Part shown: piece after piece, positions 23,728 to 33,833 of the stretch
Layout: every line of letters begins with the position of its first letter
How positions within the stretch are numbered: the first letter of the stretch is position 1
Source of the DNA: an uncultured Ferrovum sp.
Lineage (GTDB): Bacteria; Pseudomonadota; Gammaproteobacteria; Burkholderiales; Ferrovaceae
Assembly: GCA_903905585.1 (NCBI GenBank)
Contig: CAIVHB010000161.1
Span: forward strand, 1-64,000
Reading direction: 5' to 3'
DNA length: 64,000 bases
Made by a program: the position numbers and the translations under genes
Notes under the pieces: generated by a model
What the model saw: only the letters and a program-made list of their open reading frames with translations
What the model was told of the DNA's origin: nothing
Database searches by the model: none

Positions 23728-24356
23728 GCTGTCTCAAATCCAAAGCTTTTAATTGCTCCGCGCCCTTCTCTCACCAAGAGAGGCGCGTCGCCAGACAAAT
23801 CAATCACGGTCGTTAATCCAAATCCACACGAGCCAGAATCGATCACCAAATCTACTTTTTTTTCCAGTCTTATTCGAATTTCTTCACCGTCTGACAGGGC
23901 CTGATCCACACCGGGAAGTAATAAACTGGTGCTCACCATAGGTTCACCCAGCTCTTCCAGCAAAGCCAAAGCAACCGCATGATCTGGAACGCGTAAGCCG
24001 ATCGTGGCGCGCTTAGGATGTTGTAATCGCTTAGGGACTTCTTTAGTTGCCGAAAGTAAAAATGTATAGCTTCCTGGAGTATGAGCTTTCAAAGTTCGGT
24101 AAGTTTGATTATCAACCTTTGCATAGCGTGCTATTTCCGCCAAGTCACGACACATCAAAGTCATGTGATGCTGATCGTCTAGCTCACGAATGGTGCGAAT
24201 TCTCCCCACCGCATCTTTGTCATCAAGATGACACCCCAAGGCATAACAGGAGTCCGTCGGGTAAGCGACCACGCCTCCCTGACGTATAATATCGGCCGCT
24301 TGGCGAATCAGTCGTGCCTGGGGGTTGTCGGGATGAATAAAAAAGTATTGAGACAT
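23724..24356 (-). CDS. yciO: YciO-type threonylcarbamoyl-AMP synthase family protein
   Basis: YrdC/Sua5-fold protein of 210 residues. SQYFFIHPDNPQARLI, VVAYPTDSCYALGC and TLMCRDL follow E. coli YciO more closely than TsaC. YrdC-family members bind ATP, bicarbonate and threonine to make threonylcarbamoyl-AMP for the t6A modification of tRNA; YciO itself has only weak or uncertain activity in that step, so its true role is open. It starts one base from the stop of the upstream PHP gene and overlaps the M50 gene downstream. A separate tsaC probably exists elsewhere. Confidence 0.9.
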   Translation of the reverse strand: MSQYFFIHPDNPQARLIRQAADIIRQGGVVAYPTDSCYALGCHLDDKDAVGRIRTIRELDDQHHMTLMCRDLAEIARYAKVDNQTYRTLKAHTPGSYTFLLSATKEVPKRLQHPKRATIGLRVPDHAVALALLEELGEPMVSTSLLLPGVDQALSDGEEIRIRLEKKVDLVIDSGSCGFGLTTVIDLSGDAPLLVREGRGAIKSFGFETA

Positions 24357-25190
24357 TTAGGTCCAGGCTTGCCAAACCGGCTTGCAGATCGATGGAAGCG
24401 CTGCCAAACGACCTGGCAAGGTAAAGCTTTCTCCGGGGCCATGATAATCAGATCCCCTTGATGCCATCAATCCATAATGTTGGGCATAGTCTGCAAAACG
24501 ATGCACTTGTACCTGAGTATGGTTACCGGTAACGACTTCAATCGCCTCACCACCTAAATCCTTAAAGTCAGCCATCAAGGCACGCAAACCGGTTGAACCA
24601 ATTTTGTAGCGCCCAGGATGAGCAAGGACTGCAATTCCCCCTGCTGCACGTATCCAAGAGATGGCCTCACCCAGCTCTGCCCAACGATGCGAGACATAAC
24701 CCGGCTTTCCCTTGACCAAATAGCGCTTAAATACAGCCGAAACATTCCGCGCTTTACCTTGTTCTACTAAAAATCGGGCAAAGTGCGTGCGCCCAACCAT
24801 TTGATCCGAACTTGCAAAAGACATAGCACCTTCAAAGGCACCCGGGATACCGGCTGCGGCAAGGCTATCCCCCATTTTCTGTGCCCTTTGAAGACGCCCG
24901 CCCCTGACTATGTTTAATCCATCAACCAAACGGGGATGCTTGGGATCGATATTGAGTCCAACGATATGCACTGTTAATCGGTCCCAGCTTACTGAAACTT
25001 CTACCCCAGGAATGAGTCGGATACCTTTAGCCTGAGCGGCCGAGTGGGCCTCTTCGAGGCCGGAAACATCATCATGATCAGTCAGCGCCAAAACATCTAC
25101 ACCACCCTTAACTGCCAGCGATACGAGATCTGCAGGGGAAAGAAGACCGTCGGAAACGGTTGAATGACAATGCAAATCGACGTTGCGCAT
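24357..25190 (-). CDS. rnm: PHP-domain 3',5'-nucleoside bisphosphate phosphatase / RNase AM-like
   Basis: Metal-dependent phosphoesterase, 277 residues. The N-terminal PHP motif DLHCHSTVSDG, then LALTDHDDVSG, a GVEVSV segment, LAHPGRY and the terminal SRGSDYHG supply the metal ligands. This is the YciV/Rnm family; E. coli Rnm (RNase AM) trims 5' ends of ribosomal RNAs, and a Chromobacterium member hydrolyses 3',5'-bisphosphonucleotides. It leads the minus-strand run that ends with rluB, so rRNA maturation is a plausible shared theme. The divergent yciB begins 104 bases away. Confidence 0.88.
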   Translation of the reverse strand: MRNVDLHCHSTVSDGLLSPADLVSLAVKGGVDVLALTDHDDVSGLEEAHSAAQAKGIRLIPGVEVSVSWDRLTVHIVGLNIDPKHPRLVDGLNIVRGGRLQRAQKMGDSLAAAGIPGAFEGAMSFASSDQMVGRTHFARFLVEQGKARNVSAVFKRYLVKGKPGYVSHRWAELGEAISWIRAAGGIAVLAHPGRYKIGSTGLRALMADFKDLGGEAIEVVTGNHTQVQVHRFADYAQHYGLMASRGSDYHGPGESFTLPGRLAALPSICKPVWQAWT

Positions 25191-25293
25191 AAAGTTTCTG
25201 CAAGAATGAAAGCTTATTTTACCAGAGCGCTTGCTCTACCACTTGCCACACCGTTGTTGGACAGTGACTGGATTGGTACAGGATAATGATTTG

Positions 25294-25833
25294 ATGACTA
25301 CATTTTTACTTGATTTTCTTCCTTTACTGGCTTTCTACGGAGCTTTTTGGCTTGGCGGAATCTATGTAGCAACCGGGGTAGGCATTCTGGCATCAGCGAT
25401 GTCTATTGCTTGGGCTTTGGGGCGGCGTCATCCCATACGCCCTATGGCTTGGATCAGCTTTGGTCTGATTGTTGTATTCGGGGGAGCCACCCTGATCTTG
25501 CATGATGAAACCTTCATCAAGTGGAAACCCACCGTATTGTATTGGTTGTTTGCGAGCGTGTTATGGATAGGGCCACGACTATTGGGGAAAAACCCAATTG
25601 CCATGCTTTTAGGCAAGGAACTGCACTTAAGTGAAGCAATCTGGACAAAAGTAAATAATAGTTGGGCAGTTTTATTCTCTTTGTTGGGGGTGCTTAATTT
25701 GGTGATTGCTTACAATTTCGACACCACCACCTGGGCAACCTTTAAGGTTTTCGGAACAATGGCTATCATGGTAGTGTTTTTGATCGTGCAAGGAATCTTC
25801 CTCGCTCCGCACATGCAAAACGAGAAGAAATAA
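25294..25833 (+). CDS. yciB: Inner membrane septation protein YciB (IspA/IspZ family)
   Basis: Small polytopic membrane protein (179 residues, about five hydrophobic segments) of the YciB/intracellular septation family. FLPLLAFYGAFW, GKNPIAMLLGKEL and NNSWAVLF are typical. The E. coli homologue affects envelope integrity and interacts with divisome and elongasome proteins; its biochemical role is not settled. ATG 25294, with AGGATAA upstream, is used rather than the earlier ATG 25231, which would add 21 residues unlike the family. bolA follows after five bases. Confidence 0.92.
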   Translation: MTTFLLDFLPLLAFYGAFWLGGIYVATGVGILASAMSIAWALGRRHPIRPMAWISFGLIVVFGGATLILHDETFIKWKPTVLYWLFASVLWIGPRLLGKNPIAMLLGKELHLSEAIWTKVNNSWAVLFSLLGVLNLVIAYNFDTTTWATFKVFGTMAIMVVFLIVQGIFLAPHMQNEKK

Positions 25834-25838
25834 TCCTC

Positions 25839-26150
25839 ATGCACCCAAGCAACCCTACAGCTTCGCAAATCCAAGATACATTGCAGGCGACATTTCAACC
25901 TACCTCACTTTTCGTTCATGACGATAGCGCGAAACACGTTGGTCATGCTGGAGCGAGGGAGGGCGGCGGGCATTATCACATTATCATCGTGTCCTCGATG
26001 TTTGTAGGACAAAATTTAGTGCGCCGGCATCGTCAGATATATACTGCCTTGAAGCCATTAATGGGTAGTGCTATACACGCTTTGGCTATTGAGGCCTTGG
26101 CACCAGGAGAGGCGGCAGAGCAAGCGGTAGTGCCTTCGCCCTCAAATTGA
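25839..26150 (+). CDS. BolA family protein
   Basis: BolA-fold protein of 103 residues. The DDSAKHVGHAGAREGGGHYHIIIVS segment holds the family-conserved histidines and the Gly-rich stretch, and RHRQIYTALKPLM is the second helix. BolA proteins pair with monothiol glutaredoxins in Fe-S trafficking and affect cell shape. It is five bases after yciB and 29 before a periplasmic parvulin gene, the yciB-bolA-ppiC order found in betaproteobacteria. Whether it is a BolA or an IbaG ortholog cannot be fixed here. Confidence 0.92.
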   Translation: MHPSNPTASQIQDTLQATFQPTSLFVHDDSAKHVGHAGAREGGGHYHIIIVSSMFVGQNLVRRHRQIYTALKPLMGSAIHALAIEALAPGEAAEQAVVPSPSN

Positions 26151-26179
26151 GCAGCTAATTCGACACCAAAGGAAAACAA

Positions 26180-27037
26180 ATGAACGCAAAGCAAGCCCTG
26201 GCCTCTTTGGCCTTGATTGGAAGCACTCTCAGCCTGACGCTGATGTTTGCTCAACACACCAATGCCCAAACAGGCGATCCCGCTCCCAGTGCCGCAAGCT
26301 CCGCCGGTGCCAGCCTAGGCAACGATATTACTGTTAATGGACATGTGATATCAGCAGCCTTGATAGATATGATTGCTAAATCACAGGCTGCTGGGGGCAC
26401 ACCTGATACACCCGCCATGCGCAGCGATATCCGCGACCAATTGATCAATTTAACTTTGATCGCGGAAGAAGCTGTGCGTCAAGGTGTGGATAAGCAGCCC
26501 GACGTCGCCATGCAACTAGATGTTCAGCGCCAGCAAATTTTAGTTCGTGCCTTCCAACAGCATTACGCTAAAACCACTCAGGTTGATGATGCTGCACTCC
26601 GGGCAGAATATGAAAAAGTCCGCGGTGAAATGGGTGAGAACGAGTACAAAGCGCAACACGTTCTAGTTAAAACCGAAGAAGAAGCCAAGAAAATCATTGC
26701 CGATCTAAACAAAGGGGGTGACTTGGATAAAATCGCTGCAGCGCAATCCTTAGATACAGGATCAAAAGAGAGTGGCGGTCATCTTGATTGGGCCGTTCCT
26801 CAAGCCTACGTGAAGCCCTTCAGCGAAGCTATGATCGGATTGAAGAAAGGGGAGTTCACCAAGACCCCAGTGCAAACTCAATTTGGTTATCACGTCATTA
26901 AATTAGAAGATTTGCGTGCAGTTAAGGCGCCTAGTTTTGAAGAAGTCAAAGAGAACCTGCGTCAACAGCATGTTCAGCAAGATTTTGGTAACGTAGTCCA
27001 CGCACTGCGTGAAAAGGCCAAAATCACCGGCCTGTAA
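26180..27037 (+). CDS. Periplasmic parvulin-type peptidyl-prolyl isomerase
   Basis: SurA/PpiC-like folding factor, 285 residues. A signal peptide covers about the first 30 residues (hydrophobic core then NAQ). A helical chaperone-like region runs to about 150, followed by a single parvulin domain (EYKAQHVLVKTEEEAKKI to FGYHVIKLED, about 154-250) and a short helix. Only one rotamase domain is present, as in the PrsA/PpiC-like proteins of betaproteobacteria, in contrast to two in SurA. It likely assists outer-membrane or periplasmic protein folding. It ends before a strong terminator. Confidence 0.92.
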   Translation: MNAKQALASLALIGSTLSLTLMFAQHTNAQTGDPAPSAASSAGASLGNDITVNGHVISAALIDMIAKSQAAGGTPDTPAMRSDIRDQLINLTLIAEEAVRQGVDKQPDVAMQLDVQRQQILVRAFQQHYAKTTQVDDAALRAEYEKVRGEMGENEYKAQHVLVKTEEEAKKIIADLNKGGDLDKIAAAQSLDTGSKESGGHLDWAVPQAYVKPFSEAMIGLKKGEFTKTPVQTQFGYHVIKLEDLRAVKAPSFEEVKENLRQQHVQQDFGNVVHALREKAKITGL

Positions 27038-27063
27038 TACCCGCTTGATATTTTAAGCACTTG

Positions 27064-27102
27064 AAAGGCAGCCTTTTAGATAGTTTAAGGGGCTGCCTTT
27101 TT
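27064..27102. terminator. Intrinsic (probably bidirectional) terminator
   Basis: Perfect 10-base stem AAAGGCAGCC (27064-27073) and GGCTGCCTTT (27091-27100), loop of 17 bases, with the T-tract continuing to 27101. It lies between the parvulin gene and the convergent acyltransferase gene. The A-run on the left arm gives a T-run on the opposite strand too, so it can serve both. Confidence 0.9.
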
Positions 27103-27107
27103 GTTGA

Positions 27108-27971
27108 TTAGTAAAAGTAAGGATCAGAGGGTGTGGGGCGCGTTTTAAATCTCTTGTGTCCCCAGAAGTATTGATCAGGGCGAGCTCGCGCCTGGGTCTC
27201 AACAAAAGCGTTCATGCGGCGCACATCCACTTCCAGATCATCAGTGGGGAAACTCTCCCACGCAGGATGAAAGGCAACGGTATAACCTTTTGAACCCGGT
27301 TCCTGCCACATTGTGACGGGAACGACTTTAGCTTTAGTCAGTGAAACCAAACGCGGCAAAGTGGTGACTGTAGCAGCAGGTATATCAAAAAAAGGGACAA
27401 AAATGGAATCTCGATCCCCAAAGTCCATATCTGGCAAAAAGTAGAGTCTTCTTCCTTCTCGAATGGCACGCACCATAGGCCGCAAACCTTCACGGCGATC
27501 CAGCATAATCACATCACCTAAACGATCTCGCGAGTCCTGGATAACCTTATCCAACAAGGGATTTTTATGTGGAGTAAAAAAACCTACACCTTTAAATTCC
27601 ATGCCCATGCGAGCACCACCGATCTCTAGACCCAGTGCATGCATTGCCAAAAAAATTACTGGACCTTCTTTGACTGCCTCGTAATGGTGGATATCCTTTA
27701 GCTGCACTCTTTTTTTAATGACTTCTGCAGGGGCAAACCACACCACTCCCAATTCAAGAAAACTTCTAACCAAGGCACGAAAGTAATCAATTTGAATTTT
27801 CTTTCGTTCAGATGAACTCAGATGAGGAAAACACAAGCGAATATTGGTCTTCGCGGTATGCGCTGAACGGGTGAACATGACAATAGGGCCAACAAGATGT
27901 GCGAGCCCATTGATGACTGTTTGAGGCAAAAAATGAATCAGCCAAAGCAGGCCTATACCCCATCGCATCAT
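27108..27971 (-). CDS. LpxL/HtrB-type lipid A acyltransferase
   Basis: Membrane-anchored lysophospholipid acyltransferase fold, 287 residues. A hydrophobic N-terminal segment is followed by the catalytic His-x4-Glu motif at His111 and Glu116 (AMHALGLEIG) and by LPDMDFGDRDSIFVPFF, the substrate-binding part of the LpxL family. It probably transfers a secondary acyl chain to the Kdo-lipid A precursor, the late stage of the pathway that LpxC starts. Chain and position specificity cannot be told. Its start overlaps the DUF4936 gene by four bases. Confidence 0.88.
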   Translation of the reverse strand: MMRWGIGLLWLIHFLPQTVINGLAHLVGPIVMFTRSAHTAKTNIRLCFPHLSSSERKKIQIDYFRALVRSFLELGVVWFAPAEVIKKRVQLKDIHHYEAVKEGPVIFLAMHALGLEIGGARMGMEFKGVGFFTPHKNPLLDKVIQDSRDRLGDVIMLDRREGLRPMVRAIREGRRLYFLPDMDFGDRDSIFVPFFDIPAATVTTLPRLVSLTKAKVVPVTMWQEPGSKGYTVAFHPAWESFPTDDLEVDVRRMNAFVETQARARPDQYFWGHKRFKTRPTPSDPYFY

Positions 27972-28300
27972 GATTGTTTCAGTTCTATCAATTCAAAGCG
28001 CTCGGTATAACGCTTAGGAAAATGAGAGGGCCAAAAGCGCATGACCAAATCACCAAACACTGCTTCAAATTCAGATGGGCTTAAATTTTTTGATGAGGTC
28101 TGCGCTTGCAATGCATAGTGCTCCATCCAAGTTGGAATATCTTCATCTTCACGTTTTAATAATCGACCTGAAACCCCATTCAAAAAATGGAGTTCATGAA
28201 TCAATTTTCGTGCTGCAGTCTCAATAGCTACCGGGTCGATCAACGAGCGCTCTCTATCAGTGCTATCAACTCGATACCAAATATAAAACTCAGTACTCAT
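27968..28300 (-). CDS. DUF4936 family protein
   Basis: Small uncharacterised protein of 110 residues recognised by its start (TEFYIWYRVD) and end (VMRFWPSHFPKRYTERFEL), typical of the DUF4936 family of betaproteobacteria. No signal peptide, membrane segment or catalytic motif is visible. It overlaps ygfZ (upstream) and the LpxL-like gene (downstream) by four bases each, so the three are almost certainly co-transcribed. Function unknown. Confidence 0.82.
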   Translation of the reverse strand: MSTEFYIWYRVDSTDRERSLIDPVAIETAARKLIHELHFLNGVSGRLLKREDEDIPTWMEHYALQAQTSSKNLSPSEFEAVFGDLVMRFWPSHFPKRYTERFELIELKQS

Positions 28301-29340
28301 CTTACGTTTTCGGAAGGGGTGTTTTCAGAAAGTTTCGGTTTATCGTTGACGGGCAATTTTGCAACCGCAAGCACCCACCCGTGCCCGGGCTGAAGTTCAA
28401 CAGCATGAACAACTTGAGCACTATCTATGCTGTCTTCATCAACTTCGTTAACATGAGATTCAACGGATTCCTGACCACCTAACAACGCAGTATCTTCAAT
28501 ATTAAATTGTAAATTTTGCCCAGGTGCTGGGGTGGCATCACCTTCGTAAGCAAATAAACGCATCCGTCGTTTGACTCTGCCTAAGAAATGAGCACGCGCC
28601 ACAATCTCTTGCCCCGTGTAACACCCCTTTTTGAAACTCACCCCCTGCAATAAATCCAGATTCAGCATTTGCGGAATCCAGGTATCCGTGGTCAGCCCCA
28701 CTACTTCGGGTTCACCTGATCGCACGCAAGAAATCAGCCAAGCTTGAAGGCTTGGAGTGAACTTTAGAGAGAGTTGATCTCTTAAATCTTTTGCGTATGA
28801 AGTTGAACTCATCAGAACCCAACGGCCTTTACTCATGCAAGCAAGAAGGCCATCAACTGAATGTGTTGTTGCTCTGGGTTCTTCAGGAACGTCCCATCCC
28901 GCATCTTGCAGAAAGATGCGCATCGCATCGCCCCACAATGCAGATCGTGCCACCCGGTTTCCAGCGGACTCTAAGATCACCTTGGCGCGCAATTTATACA
29001 TCATCAGACGCTTTAAAGCTGTGGCTTCAAGCTCAGAGGGAAGATCTAAATAAAACTGTCCTTGCCAAAAGCCACACAAAAACAAAAACAAAACTCGGCC
29101 CTTAGGGGTGCAATGCGCCGCAAGAAGACTGTGTCCTTGTTTCACACGGGCCATATCTTGGGTCAATTGCCCTTGCAAAAAGACTTCAGCTTCTTCTCCT
29201 GATGCACAGATCAATCCGCGATCATCAAGGGAGCACCATCCAGAAGGAATGTGGAAATTGGCCAATATGGCATCGTCAAGTTCGGAAAGCCGAAATCGTT
29301 TCTTGTGTTCTGTCAGCACAGTTGAAATAGGTGTAGTCAT
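28297..29340 (-). CDS. ygfZ: Folate-binding protein YgfZ
   Basis: GcvT-like protein that helps Fe-S cluster repair or assembly, including that of the tRNA thiotransferase MiaB. 347 residues. The diagnostic motif KGCYTGQEIVAR with the essential cysteine lies near residue 240. ATG 29340 is preceded by TTAGGATTT at good spacing; the longer ATG at 29364 is not needed. It diverges from the YgfX-like gene with 13 bases between the starts. Confidence 0.94.
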   Translation of the reverse strand: MTTPISTVLTEHKKRFRLSELDDAILANFHIPSGWCSLDDRGLICASGEEAEVFLQGQLTQDMARVKQGHSLLAAHCTPKGRVLFLFLCGFWQGQFYLDLPSELEATALKRLMMYKLRAKVILESAGNRVARSALWGDAMRIFLQDAGWDVPEEPRATTHSVDGLLACMSKGRWVLMSSTSYAKDLRDQLSLKFTPSLQAWLISCVRSGEPEVVGLTTDTWIPQMLNLDLLQGVSFKKGCYTGQEIVARAHFLGRVKRRMRLFAYEGDATPAPGQNLQFNIEDTALLGGQESVESHVNEVDEDSIDSAQVVHAVELQPGHGWVLAVAKLPVNDKPKLSENTPSENVR

Positions 29341-29353
29341 ACTAAATCCTAAC

Positions 29354-29848
29354 ATGCGACTCATTTCAAACCACGATCATTCCCCTAGCCATCGTACTTA
29401 TATAATCCTGAGTGCTCGAGTCAGAAACGGGTTCGCTTCAATGCTCGCCCCTTGTCTGGGTATGGGCGGACTTATTTTAAGCGGGATTCCAATTTGGGGG
29501 CGCATTCTAGCTTGCACAGGCATGATTGCACTACTCAGCCTACAACTCAGAAAACCTGCACAACAAAATATATCTTTTCCTTTAGAAATGAACGATTGCA
29601 ATATGCTTTGCTATCAGAAAAAAGGGCGATCTTATGTGCTTAAGTTACAAAAATGGGGATGGGCCAGTGCTTACGGATTGAGCTTGTCATTTTCAGGCTG
29701 GCCCCACAAAAGGCTATTTTTAGCCTCTGCGCATTATCCACCCGCCTTATTGAGAAACTTAATTCGCCATCGCATTGATGCGCATTCCGCGCAAGAAAAC
29801 CTGAATGAATGCGTGCAAACGCCGGCGAAGCCTCGGCTTTGGCTATAA
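29354..29848 (+). CDS. YgfX-like small membrane protein (hypothetical)
   Basis: 164-residue protein with two adjacent hydrophobic segments (about residues 30-48 and 50-66) and a C-terminal soluble part ending in basic residues. The overall plan, with an N-terminal PSHR segment, two membrane spans, a Trp-rich middle ([18 protein letters not shown]) and [21 protein letters not shown], resembles the YgfX/CptA family, whose E. coli member lies close to ygfZ. The start is unsure: ATG 29354 fits the family plan but has no Shine-Dalgarno, while ATG 29441 is possible. A TATAAT hexamer at 29401 would favour the shorter form. Divergent from ygfZ, 44 bases before purL. Confidence 0.6.
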   Translation: MRLISNHDHSPSHRTYIILSARVRNGFASMLAPCLGMGGLILSGIPIWGRILACTGMIALLSLQLRKPAQQNISFPLEMNDCNMLCYQKKGRSYVLKLQKWGWASAYGLSLSFSGWPHKRLFLASAHYPPALLRNLIRHRIDAHSAQENLNECVQTPAKPRLWL

Positions 29849-29892
29849 TTCAGTTCTTATCCTGCAAAGCCCTACTTCACTCAAAGCCAATT

Positions 29893-32800
29893 ATGTCCCT
29901 CACGCTTGCTTTATCTGGTCCTCTAGCCCTTTCTCATTTTAGAAAAGAGCGTTTGCAAGAGCATATTTTGAGCACGACTGGAGACAGTCTTGATGTGAAC
30001 GCCCTTTTCCTCCATATCGTAAAACTCAATAAATCCTTGAGTGAAGAACAGATTGAACAGCTATCCAAGCTCTTAGAGTATGGCGACAAAACAAAAGCGA
30101 CTTCTTCACATGATGCATCAGTCATTATCACGCCTCGCTTGGGAACACTTTCACCTTGGTCCACAAAAGCCACTGAAATACTGCGCGGCTGCGGTTTACT
30201 TGAAGTGATGCGCGTTGAGCGCGCAATAGTATTTTCACTCATGAACAAGGAAGGGAAAATACTGGATTTTGATTCATCACGGCCCTACCTCTCCGCGCTA
30301 TTCGATCCCATGACTGAAAGCGTGTTGACCTCTTTGGATGAGGTCGACCGAGTATTCGAAGAATTCTCACCACAGCCATTAGAATATATCGAATTGGGAC
30401 AAGAGCCCCATGCTGCGTTGGTTCGTGCCGATAAAGAACTGGGGCTTGCTCTTGCCAGCGATGAAATTGACTACCTAGTCAATCTATTTGCAGGCTTGGG
30501 CCGTAACCCCACAGATGCAGAATTGCTCATGTTCGCTCAAGCCAATTCAGAACATTGTCGCCATAAAATATTCAATGCAGATTGGAAGATTGATGGTGTA
30601 GAGCAAGCGTATTCGTTATTTGGTATGGTGCGTAAAACGCATCAACACACCCCTCAAGGCACCATCGTTGCCTATGCTGATAATGCCGCGATTATTCAAG
30701 GTGAACCCCTGCAGCGCTTTCATCCGGTTGCAGAAGATCATCGCTATGCTTATCGCCCAGTGTTAGGGCACCTAGTAGCCAAAGTCGAAACACACAATCA
30801 CCCCACTGCGATTGCACCTTACCCAGGCGCAGCGACGGGCTCAGGGGGAGAGATTCGTGATGAAGGCGCTACAGGTCGTGGTGCAAAACCAAAGGCGGGG
30901 TTGGTGGGTTTTTCAGTCTCTAATTTACGCATACCGGGCGCAGAACAAGCATGGGAAGAAGGCTCAGGTGCAAAGCCTTCACGAATTGCCTCTGCCTTAC
31001 ACATTATGTTGGATGGCCCAATAGGTGCCGCAGCCTTCAACAATGAATTTGGGCGGCCCAATTTAGCAGGCTACTTTCGCACTTTTGAGTTAAAAGTGGA
31101 TGGCGAATGGCGGGGCTATCACAAGCCCATCATGTTGGCGGGTGGAATCGGCACGATAGACGATGAGCAATCCTTTAAGTTTGATCTGACCCCGGGCACT
31201 CTGTTTATTCAGTTGGGTGGTGCAGGAATGCGTATCGGCTTAGGCGGAGGCGCTGCCTCATCGATGCAATCGGGCACCAATACCGAAGCGCTCGATTTTG
31301 ACTCGGTGCAAAGAGCCAACCCAGAGATGCAACGCCGTGCGCAAGAAGTGATTGATCGCTGCTGGCAGTTGGGTGCAAAAAACCCTATTCTATCAATTCA
31401 TGATGTAGGCGCAGGCGGCTTATCGAATGCCTTTCCTGAACTTGCACATGGAGGAGGCGTAGGTGCGCATTTTGACCTACGCAAAGTCCCCTCGGAAGAA
31501 CCCGGCATGAGCCCGCGTGAAATCTGGAGTAATGAAGCGCAGGAGCGTTATGTTCTGGCAATTCTCCCTGAACACCTGTCAGAGTTTTCCGAATTATGCA
31601 GACGTGAGCGCTGCCCATTTGCAGTAGTAGGTACCGCAACAGCCGAACCTCAACTCAAAGTGGAAGATCCGCACTTCGGCAACCTTCCTGTTGATATGAG
31701 CCTGGATGCCTTGCTCGGCAAACCTCCCCGCATGTTGCGCGATGTAAAACATGCCCCGCCAACACTCAAGCCACTCGATTTTTCTGGGGTGACCGTGCAT
31801 GACGCGCTGATGCGCGTGTTGCGCTTACCGACAGTGGCTGACAAACGTTTCCTGATTACCATTGGGGATAGAACTGTGGGGGGGTTGTGCGCGCGCGATC
31901 CTCTCGTTGGCCCTTGGCAACTCCCCGTGGCAGATGTAGCGGTAACAGCTGCCGGGTTTCAAGATTTTCATGGCGATGCTTTTGCTATTGGCGAACGTGC
32001 TCCTTTGGCTCTAATCAGCGGCCCTGCATCAGCTCGCATGGCCCTAACAGAATCCATCACCAATCTTTTGGCTGCGGATATCCCTGCATTGGATCGCATC
32101 AAACTCTCAGCAAACTGGATGGCGGCAGCTGGGGCCCCTGGAGAAGACGCTATTCTGTTTGAAACTGTTCGCGCCTTATGCCTTGAATTATGCCCAGCAT
32201 TAAATCTTGCCATTCCAGTTGGTAAAGATTCACTCTCGATGCGGACGCGCTGGGAGGATTCTGAGGGTGAACATCGCGTGACCTCGCCGCTTTCATTGGT
32301 CATCAGCGCCTTTGCTCCGGTATCGGATGTGCGTCACACGCTGACTCCAGAATTAAAAACTTCCGGCGATGCTGAGACTGAGCTTGTGCTCATTGACCTA
32401 TCGGGTGGCCAGCAACGTTTGGGGGGCAGCGCTCTAGCGCAAGTTTATGCTCAGTTAGGAGATACCTCTCCTGACCTAGATTCCCCAGCGCGATTACGCG
32501 CACTGTTTGAAGTGATGCAAACCCTGCGCCACCAAAACAAAATCCTTGCCTGCCATGATCGTTCCGATGGAGGCGTCATCGTCACCGTGCTTGAAATGCT
32601 CTTCGCTTCGCGTGCAGGCTTGACTCTTGATCTAAGCAAGTGCTGTGACGCCTCTTCTACTTTGAGCTATTTGTTCAATGAAGAGCCTGGCATGGTCATT
32701 CAAATTCGCAGCGCAGATCGTGATCAAGTCATTCAGGTGATTGCTGATTCGCAGTCAGGCTTAGAAGTTCAAGTTTTGGGTCAAATCATTTCGCATAAAG

Positions 32801-33813
32801 ATCATTTCACCATTCTTCACAATAAAGATACGCTTCTCGACCAACCTCTCGTTGAATTTGAACAAGCATGGTCAGAAACCAGTTGGCGCATGCAAGCGCT
32901 GCGCGACAACCCGAAGTGCGCAAACGAGGCCTATCAAGCCATCAAAGATCGCCTGGATTCAGGGCTGCATGCTGTGCTGACATTTGATGCACAAGAAGAT
33001 ATTGCCGCTCCCTATATTCATACTGGGGTTCGTCCCCGTATCGCCATACTCCGCGAGCAAGGCGTGAACGGCCAAGTAGAAATGGCTGCAGCCTTCGATC
33101 GAGCAGGCTTTACTGCTATCGACGTGCACATGAGCGACATCTTGTCTGGTCGCCAAAACTTGTCAGACATGGTGGGGCTTGTCGCGTGTGGTGGCTTCTC
33201 TTACGGTGACGTCCTCGGAGCAGGCCAAGGGTGGGCGCGCTCGATTCTTTTCAATACGCGTGCGCGTGATGCGTTTGAAGCCTTCTTCCATCGCCCGGAT
33301 AGCTTTGCACTGGGTGTATGTAATGGCTGCCAAATGATGTCTGGGCTTTCAGAACTTATTCCAGGAGCAACATGGTGGCCCAAGCTTCAACGCAATCGTT
33401 CTGAGCAGTTTGAGGCGCGCTGGGCCATGGTAGAAGTCTTAGCTAGCCCATCTTTGTTCTTGAGTGGCATGGAGGGAAGCCGACTTCCCGTCCCCGTAGC
33501 GCATGGCGAAGGGCGCATGATGTTTAGGTCTGTTGAAGACGCGCATCACGCCTCTCGACTCGGCGCTCTGCGTTACATTGATGGTCATGGGGAACCCGCT
33601 GCCCACTACCCCGCAAACCCCAACGGGACGGAGGGGGGCTTAACAGGGGTGACCACAGAAGATGGTCGCTTCACGATTCTCATGCCGCACCCCGAGCGTG
33701 CGTTCCGCACCGTGCAATATTCGTGGTACCCCAGTGAGTGGAATGTAGGCATAAAAAACAGCGATGGGCCTTGGCTCAGGATGTTCCGTAACGCACGTCG
33801 CTCAGTCGGATAA
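29893..33813 (+). CDS. purL: Phosphoribosylformylglycinamidine synthase (single-chain PurL)
   Basis: Fourth step of purine synthesis: FGAR + glutamine + ATP to FGAM. The 1306-residue single-chain form unites the synthase and glutaminase. [14 protein letters not shown] and [11 protein letters not shown] mark the substrate/ATP sites. The C-terminal class I amidotransferase has its nucleophile in [11 protein letters not shown] (about 1142) and the PHPERAFR His-Glu pair (about 1264). An upstream in-frame ATG at 29809 lies inside the previous gene; ATG 29893 with [13 protein letters not shown] is the family start. Weak Shine-Dalgarno. A TATAAT hexamer at 29843-29848 overlaps the previous stop codon and could be a -10 element. 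Confidence 0.97.
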   Translation: MSLTLALSGPLALSHFRKERLQEHILSTTGDSLDVNALFLHIVKLNKSLSEEQIEQLSKLLEYGDKTKATSSHDASVIITPRLGTLSPWSTKATEILRGCGLLEVMRVERAIVFSLMNKEGKILDFDSSRPYLSALFDPMTESVLTSLDEVDRVFEEFSPQPLEYIELGQEPHAALVRADKELGLALASDEIDYLVNLFAGLGRNPTDAELLMFAQANSEHCRHKIFNADWKIDGVEQAYSLFGMVRKTHQHTPQGTIVAYADNAAIIQGEPLQRFHPVAEDHRYAYRPVLGHLVAKVETHNHPTAIAPYPGAATGSGGEIRDEGATGRGAKPKAGLVGFSVSNLRIPGAEQAWEEGSGAKPSRIASALHIMLDGPIGAAAFNNEFGRPNLAGYFRTFELKVDGEWRGYHKPIMLAGGIGTIDDEQSFKFDLTPGTLFIQLGGAGMRIGLGGGAASSMQSGTNTEALDFDSVQRANPEMQRRAQEVIDRCWQLGAKNPILSIHDVGAGGLSNAFPELAHGGGVGAHFDLRKVPSEEPGMSPREIWSNEAQERYVLAILPEHLSEFSELCRRERCPFAVVGTATAEPQLKVEDPHFGNLPVDMSLDALLGKPPRMLRDVKHAPPTLKPLDFSGVTVHDALMRVLRLPTVADKRFLITIGDRTVGGLCARDPLVGPWQLPVADVAVTAAGFQDFHGDAFAIGERAPLALISGPASARMALTESITNLLAADIPALDRIKLSANWMAAAGAPGEDAILFETVRALCLELCPALNLAIPVGKDSLSMRTRWEDSEGEHRVTSPLSLVISAFAPVSDVRHTLTPELKTSGDAETELVLIDLSGGQQRLGGSALAQVYAQLGDTSPDLDSPARLRALFEVMQTLRHQNKILACHDRSDGGVIVTVLEMLFASRAGLTLDLSKCCDASSTLSYLFNEEPGMVIQIRSADRDQVIQVIADSQSGLEVQVLGQIISHKDHFTILHNKDTLLDQPLVEFEQAWSETSWRMQALRDNPKCANEAYQAIKDRLDSGLHAVLTFDAQEDIAAPYIHTGVRPRIAILREQGVNGQVEMAAAFDRAGFTAIDVHMSDILSGRQNLSDMVGLVACGGFSYGDVLGAGQGWARSILFNTRARDAFEAFFHRPDSFALGVCNGCQMMSGLSELIPGATWWPKLQRNRSEQFEARWAMVEVLASPSLFLSGMEGSRLPVPVAHGEGRMMFRSVEDAHHASRLGALRYIDGHGEPAAHYPANPNGTEGGLTGVTTEDGRFTILMPHPERAFRTVQYSWYPSEWNVGIKNSDGPWLRMFRNARRSVG

Positions 33814-33833
33814 GGTGAGGTGAGGTGAGGTGA
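33814..33833 (+). repeat. GGTGA pentanucleotide repeat acting as a tandem Shine-Dalgarno
   Basis: Four consecutive GGTGA units follow directly after the purL stop and end at the GTG start of the Nudix-ThiE gene. Three overlapping copies of GAGGTGA, each complementary to the anti-Shine-Dalgarno end of 16S rRNA, result. The GTG triplets in the repeat fall in three frames; only GTG 33830 opens the long frame, since the in-frame GTG at 33815 meets TGA at 33821. Confidence 0.85.
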
